64,000 nucleotides of DNA from Toxonevra muliebris (lineage: Eukaryota; Arthropoda; Insecta; Diptera; Pallopteridae): the NCBI GenBank assembly GCA_963691655.1, contig OY829326.1:78671235-78735234 (forward strand), written 5' to 3'. Within the stretch, counting starts at the first letter, position 1. The number at the start of each line of letters is the position of its first letter. Both the position numbers and the translations under genes were made by a program. Positions 47,124-57,345 of this stretch are shown here, in pieces. The notes under the pieces were generated by a model. It was not told the DNA's origin, did no database searches, and saw nothing but the letters and a program-made list of their open reading frames with translations.

Positions 47124-47647
47124 CCTTAAATACCCACTAGTCACAGCAGTGACCAACAACTTTAGCGGCTGTCTGTGCCGCCATTTCACGTTTGCCATTT
47201 AAAATAAACATCTGATCTTACTGTCTAAAGTTTTCTTTATCGATACGTACAAATAAGAATGGAAAAATGACAACTGTCGTAAAGTTACAGTTACAGTTAT
47301 TTTTAGCTCGTAAAGCATGTTTTGCGAAAATTCTAAACAACTAACTGAAAAAAAGGTGTTTTTATTTTCGAATTTTGTGTAATAAATATATTGCCGTGTG
47401 GACAAATTTGTGTCAGACGGTATGGGATAATACCAAATAACTGCTTTTAAAAATTATTACGAATGTATTTTAATTTATTCTCCAGATAATCGCCAAAAGT
47501 TACTACAGAGGTCAACCATGTAAATTAAAATAACTGCACCTTAAACTAATTTATTTGAAAACACGTAGAACAAACGTTGTTCGGAATTACAAATAATACC
47601 TCTGGGTATGTTTTTAATTGAAATCGGACGTATTGGGCGTTTAAGGG
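47124..47647. mobile_element. piggyBac-type MITE inserted in the LINE (524 bp)
   Basis: TTAA stands at both ends (47120-47123 and 47648-47651). The termini are CCCTTAAATACCCA and the inverse of CCCTTAAACGCCCA. A sub-terminal inverted repeat GTCAC-AGCA-GTGAC lies at 47141-47154. Outside the element the LINE reads AKVVLGFIN.. and resumes ..KSWSKEFNDPYITKTLYISL, so the insertion is exact. No coding capacity. Confidence 0.85.
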
Positions 47648-48215
47648 TTAAGAGTTGGTCTAAGGAATTTAATGATCCTTATATCACTAAAACTTTGTAT
47701 ATTTCACTTGTTCGTTCGATTCTGGAATATGCTTCGAATGTTTGGTATCCACAACACATAATTGTTACATTAATATCTTGGGATCTGTTCAAAAACAGTT
47801 TCTTTTATTTACTTTAAGAGGTTTAAACTGGAATCAATTAACAAATCTCAAATTAATAGATTTATCTTCTCTTGAAAGTAAGAGAGTTATGCTGAACTTG
47901 TGCTTTGTGATCAAATTAATAAACGGAGTAGATTTTTCACCGTTACTATTAAACGAACTTTCTTTTAATGTTTCTAATCGTGTTTCTAGAAACTTTTTTC
48001 CTATTAAGTTAAGCCTTTGTAAAACCTATTATGCACTGTTTGATTTTGTCCGTTTTAATTTGTAATGATTTTAACAACTTTTATAACTTTGTCGATTTTT
48101 TATTCCTCTTTTTATTATAAAGCAGTCTTCGCTATTTTATTTAAATTAGTATTAGGTTATATAGACATCGTTATTATTTGAAGTTATTAGTTATGATTTC
48201 AGAAGAGTCACTTGC

Positions 48216-48233
48216 TGGGTAGTGCGCTACCCA
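48216..48233 (+). repeat. 3' stem-loop of the LINE
   Basis: TGGGTAG-TGCG-CTACCCA forms a perfect 7-bp stem about 25 bases before the A-rich end. Several LINE clades use such a 3' stem-loop as the reverse transcriptase recognition site. Confidence 0.6.
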
Positions 48234-48269
48234 ACGGCCTTTTTTTTAAAAAAAAAAAAGTAATGCGTC

Positions 48270-49135
48270 AGTCAAATGTTAACTTTGCTTTGAAATGGTC
48301 AAAATATTAGTAGGCAGTGAGGCAGATTTAATTAAGCCATTCTTTGTCACTATAACAGAAGCCGACGTACAATGCCCACACGGAATACGATTGTTTTTTA
48401 AAAACCATGATATCAGTTGCAAAAGACATTTTCTTCGGTTACAATAGCGATGATCAGCTTGCACATGTTGAACAACAGCTGCACAAAAAAGTCGGCTTAG
48501 ATACTGGCGGTTTGCCCTATGAGCTTACGCTCGTAATAGGGCCTTATATGATAACAACTAATATAGACGTGTCAGAAGGCCTAGCAAATGGAGCTATAGG
48601 GTTTTTGGTATTCATTGAGTACTAAAACGATATTCAAATTGACAGTATTGACACAAAAAAATCCAGAGAATGGTAACATTACAGACAATGATACCATGAA
48701 GCGTGTGTGGTTACGATTTTCAGAGGACTCTAGAGTTTGCCAAAAATTAAGAAGACTATCAACACGATTTGCTCAAATAAATAATGTAACATTATTTGGT
48801 TCCCATCGCACGTAGAAATTCGACTATTTACCTGAATACAAAATGTACAATAATAGCCAAACGAAATCATTTTCCTATCATTGCATCAAGCGAAATGACG
48901 ATTCACAAACCACAAGGAGGTACTTTTGACCAAGTTGTTTACGCTTGCGACAAGTCGCACGACCAACAACTCGTCTACGCCGCTCTCTCAAGAGTGGTAA
49001 GTCTTGACGGACTTTTCATTGTTGCACCAAACAACAATACTACATTTCATTATGGTCGGAGAAATGTACATAATTTGCTTCTATTACAAACTGAATTATC
49101 AATGCTGAAAAAAAAATCCTTTTCGAACACTTCAG
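48270..49135 (+). mobile_element. Helitron fragment, 3' part of the Pif1-like helicase
   Basis: Broken plus-strand frames continue the helicase: GIRLFFKNHDI near 48385, GLPYELTLVIGPYMITTNID..SEGLANGAIG at 48510-48600, and the C-terminal motif EMTIHKPQGGTFDQVVYA (compare AITIHKSQGAT) with VYAALSRVVSLDGLFIV at 48892-49025. It is the missing half of the gene fragment at 43966-44915. Frameshifts and stops are present. Confidence 0.8.
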
Positions 49136-49232
49136 GTTTTTTTTTTTTTGGAGTTTTTGCGTGAGAAAGTATCAGTACCAATCATCAAAATTATTATTTT
49201 CAGAGTAAAATTTGAATAAATCTGTGTATCGA

Positions 49233-49460
49233 TTAACCCTTCGGAGGGCGCACCGCGGCAAATTGTTTAATTTGTGTTTTTAAAATACTAATCATAGTAG
49301 CCACCGTTGCCACCCAAGTGGCTTTATATGTTTTGCGATGCAGCGTCGTTTACCGTTGACCGTTGGTTTCTGCATTACATCATTTAGCTGTTATTTGTGT
49401 TTGAAAATTGGTATGTCGTTTTTGCGGCTAAATTGCCGCAGCGCACAGTGGTAAAAAGTG
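49233..49460. mobile_element. Possible piggyBac-type end with inverted inner repeats
   Basis: TTAACCCTTCGGAGG starts at 49233. GCGCACCGCGGCAAATT (about 49248-49264) is inverse to AAATTGCCGCAGCGCAC (about 49429-49445). A palindrome CCGCGG is centred 18-19 bp from the TTAA. A second TTAA end was not found. Confidence 0.4.
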
Positions 49461-52166
49461 GATATTTTTTTGGAAAAAATTCGATAACTTTTGATCTAGT
49501 GGAGATAATTCCAAAAAAATTGAATGTCAAGGCTATAATAATTTAAAAAAATTTAATTTAAAAAAATTTGAAAGAACATTTTTGTGGCATGAAAAATTTC
49601 TATATTTTAAACAAACCGTTTACTCAACTCTCGTTTTTAGTTAAAAATTGCTTCCTGGTTCGGCTAGAATTATACTATCTCTCCCGAAATTTATACTTTT
49701 CTTTTAAGAAATTATATATTTTGCAATATCTGCACCATTTTTAATCAACTCCTCACTTAATTCTCTATATGTTATTCGGAATACATTCATTTCAAAGTTT
49801 TTATTATTAACCGATTACGCACCTTGTGTAGTTAGAGATAATAGCAAATCGTTTATTTTAACTGAATTTTTTATAATTCTCAAAATAATAACTAATTTTA
49901 GTTTCTCTCCCCAATTCTCACATCTTCATAACGGTAGTGACATATGTATATGGTATATATTTTGTTTGTGCAGTGAAAAGAAAATAAATAAATTGGTTCT
50001 ATTGTTTTGATTTACTGTTGTAATAATAATTTTTAACAAAAATTTGCATCAAAAAATTGCTAGCACCAGCTTTTATCACAAAATAAAATTCATCCTAAAA
50101 GTATACTATAACTTCTTATTGCCAATGAAAAACAATTTTTTTTTACAATTTAGTTCACAAAAGTGACTGTAATTACACGGTGTGACAGTAAAAAATATCT
50201 GGGAAGTGATGCTATTTTTTTGTAGGTCTAGTCGAGTTAAATAAGAATCTGTATGTGAAATTTGCCAAACACCCCCAAAATCTTGATTTACCGTTAAAAA
50301 ACCGGTTTTGCGTACCTTTGCGCACTTATAAGCCTGTAACTTAGTCAACAGATTTTCAGTTACTTACCGATTTTAGATGAAAAAAACTTTCAAATAATAT
50401 ATATTTGATTTAAGAAAGCTTGAGAAACTTGTGTGTATTTGTCCAGCAAACACAATTTCATTCACTTTTTTTGCCTATTTTATAAAGAATTTATTCAAAA
50501 AATATGTTTTTTAAAAAATACAACGCATATTTGTTTTTAAACATCAGTAAGTAATTGACTGAGATATTAAACTTTTTATGAAAACAAAATTCTTACAAAA
50601 ACACAATTTTTGGCCATTCATCTCAAAAATGTTTGCTTGACCGTGATTTTTTTTTTTAAATTCAGCATCATCAGTTGCTCGTTGAAGAGACCAAAAATAT
50701 TTTGAAATCATTTTTGTTCTATTTTTTCCTCAGAAGAGCTTTTCAATCGTTTTTCATCGTTGAACTCGCCCAGGTTATATGGGAAGAAGTTCAAATGCGA
50801 ATGTGGGAAATTAATTTTTATAGCCATGTTGCAGCCCATTTTACCATACGAACTTAAAAATTCAACAGTTGCCGCTTCTGTGATTACCAAGGAAATTATC
50901 GCATAGCGCAGGGTGGCAGGTAGGGCAGCTTTTTTTGTACCAATGGAAAGAAATTCCAGTCTTTAGAACGCTGAAATCGACAGGAATCAGAAGATACAAG
51001 CTATCATGGTTAGACTAAATTGTATTTTTTGTTGCTTTAATAAATTGCATTTATTTAATTAATTAGTGATACAATTATAAATATGTATGCTTCTGATAAA
51101 TATAGGAATAACAATCTTAGCAAATGTTTAAAAATCCAGACTGAAAAATGTAAAATGTTTTGTGAAAGGTAATTTCATTTTACGGTATTTTTAGAAACTG
51201 CTTTTACAACCACAAAAAAACAACAAATTTAATAAAAAAAATAATATTTTTAATCCTTTAATATTTAATTAAAAAACTACATCATTACATTTTTGAAAAA
51301 AAAAACAACTCAAAAAATTAGATTTTTAAAAGTTAAACAGAGTTAAAACGATGACAAATAAACATTTAAAAATAATTGCTTAAAAAATATATCAATATCT
51401 GTAGAAAGCAATTACTTAAATTACACTCACTGTAAAAAAACGAAGATTTTAATTTTGCAAGAAGAATTAACATTTTTTGCATAAAATAATATCCACTCTT
51501 ATTTAACTGTTTTAAGTTTGTTAGATCGTTTTTCTAAGGACAAGTTTTAAACATTTTCAAAACTGTCTACCAAACAATAACAAATTCTAAGAACCTATTT
51601 CAATTAAATTCATAAAAAGCTAGTTTTACATTAAAAAGTTAATATTTATTTATATGTAATTATAAATAGATTTTGTAAAAAAAAAAAATGGATGTGTGCA
51701 AGGCACGCAAGATATTTGATGTGTAAACAGTTAAGCTAACTGAATGTCATATACATAAGCTCACATATGTATAGCCATATATAGGGATTTAATGTATAAT
51801 TTATATGCTTAGGTAATTCAAATTAAAACAATTATTTTATAAACTTAAAAACTTATTAGATATCATTATCTTTTATATATATAATAACCCAATTCACCAT
51901 AAATTGCAAATGGTCTTACATCATTGCAAATGCAAATTTTTATTCCATATCACATATATTTGTTGTTGTGATAGCATAAATATTTTGCAATTGCACCAAA
52001 TCGTGAATAGGGCTGATATGTTGTAGTTGCATTATTTTTCTTTTACTCAATGCATCGGGATCTATATGCTCGCATATACGCAGCTGCAATTGCATCCTTT
52101 TTTTCGCGCTTTAAGTTTTTCTTCCTGTGGATTTGAAATTTTATTAGATGTGAAAATTTTACATAA
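49461..52166. other. Long AT-rich stretch without recognised features
   Basis: No gene, tRNA or clear transposon end was seen. Short reading frames are AT-rich noise. CAGGGTGGCAGGTAGGGC near 50908 could be an isolated hAT-type terminus, but nothing pairs with it. Confidence 0.4.
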
Positions 52167-52242
52167 CGTCGCCTGAGAATTGATTTGGCGTATAGGTATA
52201 TGAATTTGTACACACATACTCCAAATCAATTCTCAGGCGACG
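52167..52242. mobile_element. 76-bp hairpin MITE, copy 2
   Basis: The same length and termini as the unit at 7579-7654 with only a few substitutions: starts CGTCGCCTGAGAATTGATTT and ends TCAATTCTCAGGCGACG. It is flanked by ATAA on both sides (52163-52166 and 52243-52246). Confidence 0.82.
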
Positions 52243-52263
52243 ATAAGTGCTTTCCACATTTAA

Positions 52264-52468
52264 CCTTAGGAAAGCAACAGGGATGACTAGTCACCCCACT
52301 ACTTTTTAAAAGCACCGCAAAGAGAGTTGTCTTAACTGCATTTAATAAAAATAAAAAAGAATGTATTTTTATTGAAGTAAATAAGTGATTTTATAATAAA
52401 TAAGTCTGATTTTTTCTGTTTAACATATTTGCTATTTACATAGATAAAAAAGTGTTGCCCTTCTAAGG
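52264..52468. mobile_element. piggyBac-type MITE (205 bp)
   Basis: TTAA stands at both ends (52260-52263 and 52469-52472). The termini are CCTTAGGAAAGCAACA and the inverse of CCTTAGAAGGGCAACA (13 of 16). A 10-bp palindrome TGACTAGTCA lies at 52284-52293. It starts 17 bp after the 76-bp MITE. Confidence 0.8.
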
Positions 52469-52472
52469 TTAA

Positions 52473-53080
52473 TGCACAAAGCAAAATTTGTATAATGCCG
52501 TGGTTTGCTATCATTATCACTACAATTTGTTTATACATTTATTGAAACCTAGATTCTTTATTACTTATCATTTTGTATTGTTTTTATATTTTAAAAAATA
52601 TTTAATTTTAATGCAATCTAACTAACCGAATGCAAAACCTATCAAACGCCTGTGTTTGCTACGGCGACTTCTCTGCTTGTATGGTATAGTCGATCTCCAC
52701 ACGTTTAACACCAACAAATAATTCTGTCACGAATAAATGTACACACACATTTTGTTTTTGTATGTACATATATGTGTGAGTAAATTGATCGAAACATAAA
52801 CAAACAAACTCCGCTCGTATTTTAATTTCTCCCTCTCTTCTTCTCTTTGTTGTTTAGAGTAGCACAGTCATGCCGCGCGTAGTGTGAGCGAGAAGGGAAC
52901 TGGACGTTACAGTTATCTTACATCTTACGATACAGTTATTGTTACATTTTACACATTTGAAATTTTGCCCATACCGTGAGCTAAAATGTTTACACATCAA
53001 AAAATAAATTTTAGACACTATTTTTAGTTTTATATATACATTTTTCATTTCTTACATATTTTTTAAAAATAAAGCTGTAC
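52473..53080. other. Non-coding stretch
   Basis: No gene or repeat ends seen. Compositionally it is slightly less AT-rich around 52640-52720 and 52840-52920. Confidence 0.35.
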
Positions 53081-53084
53081 AATT

Positions 53085-53195
53085 GATTTTAATAACGCGT
53101 AGGGCCTCCTACTCCTTGATGACGCTTTCCACACGAGAAGGTATGTTCTCATAGAGTTTTTGAATTAAATCTATTAAAGTATCATATATGCTTTT
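53085..53195 (-). pseudogene. Tc1-like transposase C-terminal fragment
   Basis: The minus strand reads like LIDLIQKLYENIPSRVESVI followed, after a frameshift, by VGGPTRY. This is the usual end of Tc1-type transposases (..SMPRR...VIK..GG.T.Y). It is a short fragment next to a LINE tail, with no inverted repeats found. Confidence 0.5.
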
Positions 53196-53456
53196 GAGCT
53201 GAATGAGCTGTACGCCGACATTGACATAGTCAAGCGCATAAAATTTCAGCGGCTTCGCTGGCTGAGTCATGTTGAGCGAATGGAAGAAAGTGCTCCGCCT
53301 AGAAGGGTGTTTTATTCGAGCAACGGAGGTGGAACGCGAAGAAGAGAACGATCTAATCTCCGTAGGAAAGACCAGGTACAGGGGGACGTGACTGCATCGG
53401 CCTTAATTACTGACGTCGGCGAGCGCATTGCAGAAGCGTCTCGCGAGGCTTTATAG
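53195..53456 (+). pseudogene. LINE C-terminal fragment (RTE-type)
   Basis: An open plus-strand stretch reads ELYADIDIVKRIKFQRLRWL-SHVERM..SAPPRRVF and ends in a stop near 53455. It matches the ..LRWLGHV.RM.....R.VF segment after the reverse transcriptase of RTE-type and related LINEs. A 17/18-bp inverted repeat follows (53486-53503 against 53537-53554, core AAGATCCGACA). Confidence 0.6.
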
Positions 53457-53556
53457 AGGCGGCCAAGACCGATCATCAATACTGTGAATAAGAAGATCCG
53501 ACAGCAGTGGCCAGGGGAACAATTTATTTATTTTATTGTCGGATCTTCTGATTCAC

Positions 53557-54430
53557 ATTCACCACCTGCATTATTCATAATTAGTAGAAGCACGTACAGC
53601 ATCAGAGGTTGGCCAGACCAGACACTTGCGTCATTAATCTGTAAAGAATACAGTTAAAAAATTAACAAATATACAATTAACCCTTTACCGCATGATTTTT
53701 TTTTAGTACAAATATATTTCTATATGTATTCCATAGCTCTGATTACAAAAATAATAACAATTTTGTAAAATTGTCTATTCAGCAGATATCGGTAAATTTT
53801 GATAAATATTATTTATGATATACCATACAATTAAACTGAAAATTTTACAGCTTCTCAAATTAATTTTATTTCATAGATCTATAAATAGATAAATAGGTTT
53901 CAAAGATCATTCGGTTTTACAAAACAAAATTGAATTCAGTAAGTATTAGTACGAATAAATTTATACTTAATGTAAAGTGGTTTATTTACCATGGAATTGA
54001 GAAATTCAGTTTCTGTCTTTGTTGACACATTTAACAAAGTTCAATTTTCCACATCCAGGAAGTTTACAACTTGGGGAATACATGTGGGCAAGTGATCGAT
54101 GCCGTCTAGATGAACTTCTTTCAGTGGAACTAGTGCAGAGATTGTTTTTTAGCTCTTAATTTAAATTTTTTTCTCATATCATTCCGCTACGGACACCTTA
54201 AATTCAGCATGTAGCAGGAGCGTTTCTTTTGTGCTTCTTTGTGATTCAACACGCCTAATTTTTGTTGCAAAAAATAGATGATGGTCGGCTTAGTGAATTT
54301 AGATCATCATAACAGAAAACATCTAAATTAAAAAAATCGTAATTATTCTCAAGGGCTTCCTTTTCTTCCGCAGCTGCTCAAGCTATAGTCATACTACGTA
54401 CATCGTTCTCAACATTGGCATCGTCTAAAT
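53557..54430. other. Non-coding stretch
   Basis: No gene seen. TTAACCCTTTACCGC at 53677 looks like one more piggyBac-type start, but no partner end was found. Confidence 0.35.
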
Positions 54431-54769
54431 CTGGGATGACCAGCCAAAAGCTCAATTGGCTCTTTTTCAAATTGTGTTTGTTGTAATGGCTCTTTTGGCT
54501 CTTTTAAAACACAGGTTTTTGTTGTATTTTAATATTTTACAACAAACACAAAATTGTTGTATTTCGAGTGCCTCGTTACCAAAATCATTTCATTGCTATG
54601 AATATTTATTGTTGCGGTCGCGCGCTAAGGGTATTTGTTTTTGTTTTCCCTTGACCCCCGTTGCCGAAATCAATTCATTGCTTTTATTTAGCATCGCGCG
54701 CATGGCTCTGCCGATATCATTTCATTGCTATGAATGTTTGTTGTTGCGATCGGTGGACGGAAATTAGAC

Positions 54770-55140
54770 GCCATGGAAATATGGACGCTGAAAATAGCAG
54801 ACATGAACAAGTTGGAGGCTTTCGAAATGTGGGTATATAGAAGAATACTGAAAATACCTTGGACTGACCACGTTTCGAATAGTGAAGTTCTACGCCGAAT
54901 AAATCGAAGCAGACAACTTCTAACCACAATAAAAAGAAGTAAAATTGTTTATTTGGGTCATATCCTCAGAAATCCAAAGTATCAATTGCTGCAGCTTATT
55001 CTGGAAGGCAAAATTGAAGGAAGACGTTATCATGGTTGCGAAATATTAGACACTGGGCGGGATTCAACAACATAAGGGAGTTATGGAACGTTGCAAGAGA
55101 TAGAGAAGCATTCAATGAAATAGTCAACAGCATAATTTAA
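54770..55140 (+). pseudogene. LINE C-terminal fragment inside the hAT element
   Basis: An open stretch reads MEIWTLKIADMNKLEAFEMW, then RRILKIPWTDHVSNSEVL, LLTTIKRSKIVYLGHILR and LILEGKIEGRR. After a frameshift it reads ..IRELWNVARDREAFNEIVN to a stop near 55138. This is the C-terminal part shared by a large group of insect LINEs (W..K.AD...LEAFEMW..RR.L.I.WT..). It is 5'-truncated. Confidence 0.7.
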
Positions 55141-55264
55141 CAGTTTTTAATTATCTCTTAAATTAATGTATTATGATTTTGTACGATCGCTCAACATTCG
55201 TATTCGAATATGCAAATAAAGAAGAAGAACAAATTAGGCTATGACACATTTTGTATGGTGGTCT

Positions 55265-55520
55265 AAATTCATTTTCAAAATGAATTAAGAACGCTAGACC
55301 GAAATGAATTTAGCCCGCGCGACCTAATTTAATTTTCCGATCGCGGTCTAAATTCATTCTGTCGTATGACTTTAGCGGTCTAAATTCGATTGGTCGCATG
55401 ACTTTAGACCGCACGACTTAATTTCATTTTCCGATCGCAGTTTAAATTCATTTGGTCGTATGATTTTAGGCCGCGCGGCTTAATTTCATCTTTTAATCGC
55501 GGCCTTATTTCAAGCGGTCT
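55265..55520. repeat. Degenerate GC-rich tandem repeat
   Basis: Repeated blocks of about 35-60 bp built from GATCGCGGTCTAAATTCATT, GGTCGTATGACTTTAG and CCGCGCGACTTAATTTCATT occur four or more times with substitutions and length changes. GC content is well above the surroundings. Confidence 0.6.
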
Positions 55521-55865
55521 AATTTCACTGCGCAGTTGCAATCGCGCGCTAGGAATATTTGTTTTTGTTTTTCCCTTGATCATATCTCGTTTTGTTGTGT
55601 TCTTGCTGCCGAAATCAGTCCATAGCTTTTGCTTTCATTTAGCATCGCGTGCAATATGCAAAACCAAATATTCTTGTCACATTTGCTTGGGTTGTTTGTA
55701 TTTTGTGCCAGAAGCTCAATTGGCTCTTTACAACAAACACAAAGATCAGGGGTTGTTGCTTGAGTGTATTATTATATTTTTAACACATTTCTTAAATTCG
55801 TTGTTGTTATTGTGATTGTTGTTGTTTGGCTCCTAAAATATTTGGTGGTTACCCCTGGTCTAAAT

Positions 55866-56648
55866 CATTGCCCAAGTCTTCACTGCCAACCCATTTATTA
55901 AGAGTAACATAATTCACTAAATAAATACAATTTCTAAACAATATAATTTCTTTAAATTGAATTTTAATGAAAAATTCAAATTTTTCACTGTTTCTCTTGA
56001 GAAAATATTTTCCAAATTTCATTGAGATCTGAGCACTAGAGCCAAAGTTACAGCTATCAACAGCGCGCTACCTCCAGCTACCTGAACATGGTGCGGACAG
56101 TTTAAATGCGATTATCTCGAAATGTTGTTTTTCAAAAAGTTCCGTTGCGGTGAGAAAGATTTCTCAAGAACCATTTCACCAATCAATCTGAATCTTTACT
56201 GGCTACTTTATAACTGTAATAGCCTCTTAGTGAACGAAGGAATTTTTATTTGGAACAAAACTTTTTTTTTCTGCGTACCAAAACCAAATTTCCAGACCCT
56301 CGAAAATAAAGAATTAAAAAAAAAAATCATCACCATTTTTGTAAAAATGTAAATTTTACAAAATCTTTCGTTCACTAATAACGTGACGAGGTGACGAAAA
56401 AACTTGTTTTGGCACAACGGCTGTATTGCCCCCAGTTGTTAACATTTTTTGTTGGAAAAATTCATGAAATACCTTGAAACATTAACAAATAGATATACTG
56501 TGACTTATTCTGAAAATATCCTAAAACTGTTTTCAGATGAATATCTTGCAAACACTTCTTTCAGTGCAAATGTATTTATTTTTTACAATAAAATTACAAA
56601 ATTAAAGAAATTTGAAACTTCTTCATTTTTTCAAGCTCAACTCGTTTT
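55866..56648. other. Non-coding stretch
   Basis: No gene seen. The right part (about 56585-56648) is the 3' flank of secreted protein copy B and matches the 3' flank of copy A near 40500-40550 (AAATTAAAGAAATTTGAAAC). Confidence 0.45.
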
Positions 56649-57186
56649 TTATTTATGGCATCCATAGATTTCGTTTAGGTCTTTTCTCATTCCTTGTTGA
56701 ATAGATGGCCAATCATTTACTTCAAAAATACCATGGACATATTGGGTATTGGAACTACAAGAAGTCACATAAACACTCTCAGCCCCAGTAAAAGATTCAA
56801 CATCAAAATCAATAATTTTCACTGGACTTATAGACTCGGTTTGTTTCGTTGATGTAAGTGTTGTTTTATTCTCATCATAACAGATATTTGTGCGCACTAA
56901 TAAATCCTTTTGGTTCACATCATTTTTAAGTAGGATTTTGCAGCCAAAAGCATTTTTGGGGCATACCAAGCGATCACAACGCCAAATGCCTACATGATGT
57001 GGGAATATTATGGTCAATAAATTGGATAGGAATATAAAGTATTAGCTTTTATAATTTACCATCTTTGTACGAAAAATTGACGTCATCAGCATAGGAAGTA
57101 CAAAGTGCAGCCTTAACAGCCTTAGCATCAATGCATGTGCAGCACAATAATAGGGCAGCAAGTGCGAGAAGATTGAACAATTTCAT
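56649..57186 (-). CDS. Small secreted Cys-containing protein, copy B
   Basis: Two exons on the minus strand, 57186-57060 and 56989-56649, with a 70-bp intron give 155 residues. The signal peptide is MKLFNLLALAALLLCCTC with cleavage near IDA/KAV. Cys positions are the same as in copy A through most of the chain, but the C-terminus reads GCHK instead of ECKE. Upstream there is a plausible full promoter: TATATAAAC on the minus strand at about 57337-57345, a leader exon ending at GTAAAAAC (about 57285), and an acceptor (TACATACCCAG) just before the start codon. The function is unknown. A secreted glandular, seminal or immune-type product is possible, but nothing in the sequence decides it. Confidence 0.82.
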
Positions 57187-57336
57187 AATTGCTGGGTATG
57201 TACAAAAATGATTTTATATTCAAGAACAAGATTGATCAAATTATCAATTATATATAGTAAAGATTAATTTAATGAATGTTTTTACCTATTGCATTTGCGG
57301 TTTACTCTATTCTGATACATTGATGCATGTTGCCCA

Positions 57337-57345
57337 GTTTATATA
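57337..57345 (-). promoter_or_regulatory. TATA box of secreted protein copy B
   Basis: The minus strand reads GTGTATATAAACTGGGC. A start of transcription about 30 bases on would give a short leader exon ending at the GTAAAAAC donor near 57285, then an intron of about 95 bp to the coding exon. Confidence 0.5.

Larger units (their letters stand above)
44915..48264 (+). mobile_element. Jockey-group LINE inserted in a Helitron
   Basis: Order on the plus strand: an ORF1-like end (SVFISRFSPDKSIEDV, about 44995-45045); an endonuclease start (YQNVRGLNS.., about 45235) with an internal deletion; the endonuclease C-terminus (VVRDFNLRD..LDLIYMDDSSK, 45322-45470); reverse transcriptase (LPLHKGGTKSDVSNYRGIAK at 45991; GRSTVTNLLE and VIYTDFCKAFDKVNHELL at 46148-46290; a MLADG block in place of YADD near 46470); the C-terminal region (RSILEYASNVWYPQ) to a stop near 48063. 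Two younger elements split it. A stem-loop lies at 48216-48233 and a poly(A)-like run ends it near 48260. Many stops make it inactive. The exact 5' junction is not certain. Confidence 0.8.
54431..55857. mobile_element. hAT-type element (1427 bp) containing a LINE tail
   Basis: The termini are CTGGGATGACCAGCCAAA and the inverse of CAGGGGTAACCACCAAA. A perfect 8-bp duplication GTCTAAAT flanks it (54423-54430 and 55858-55865). Near each end lies a copy of AAGCTCAATTGGCTCTTT, and a block of about 100 bp is duplicated at 54605-54705 and 55540-55655 (GTCGCGCGCTAAGGGTATTT against ATCGCGCGCTAGGAATATTT). Inside are a LINE tail and a tandem repeat. No hAT transposase was seen. Confidence 0.8.

Noticed and set aside
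51650..51700. CRISPR array or bacterial-type repeats anywhere in the window
   Set aside because: No regularly spaced direct repeats with unique spacers were seen; the repeats present are inverted, dispersed or coding.
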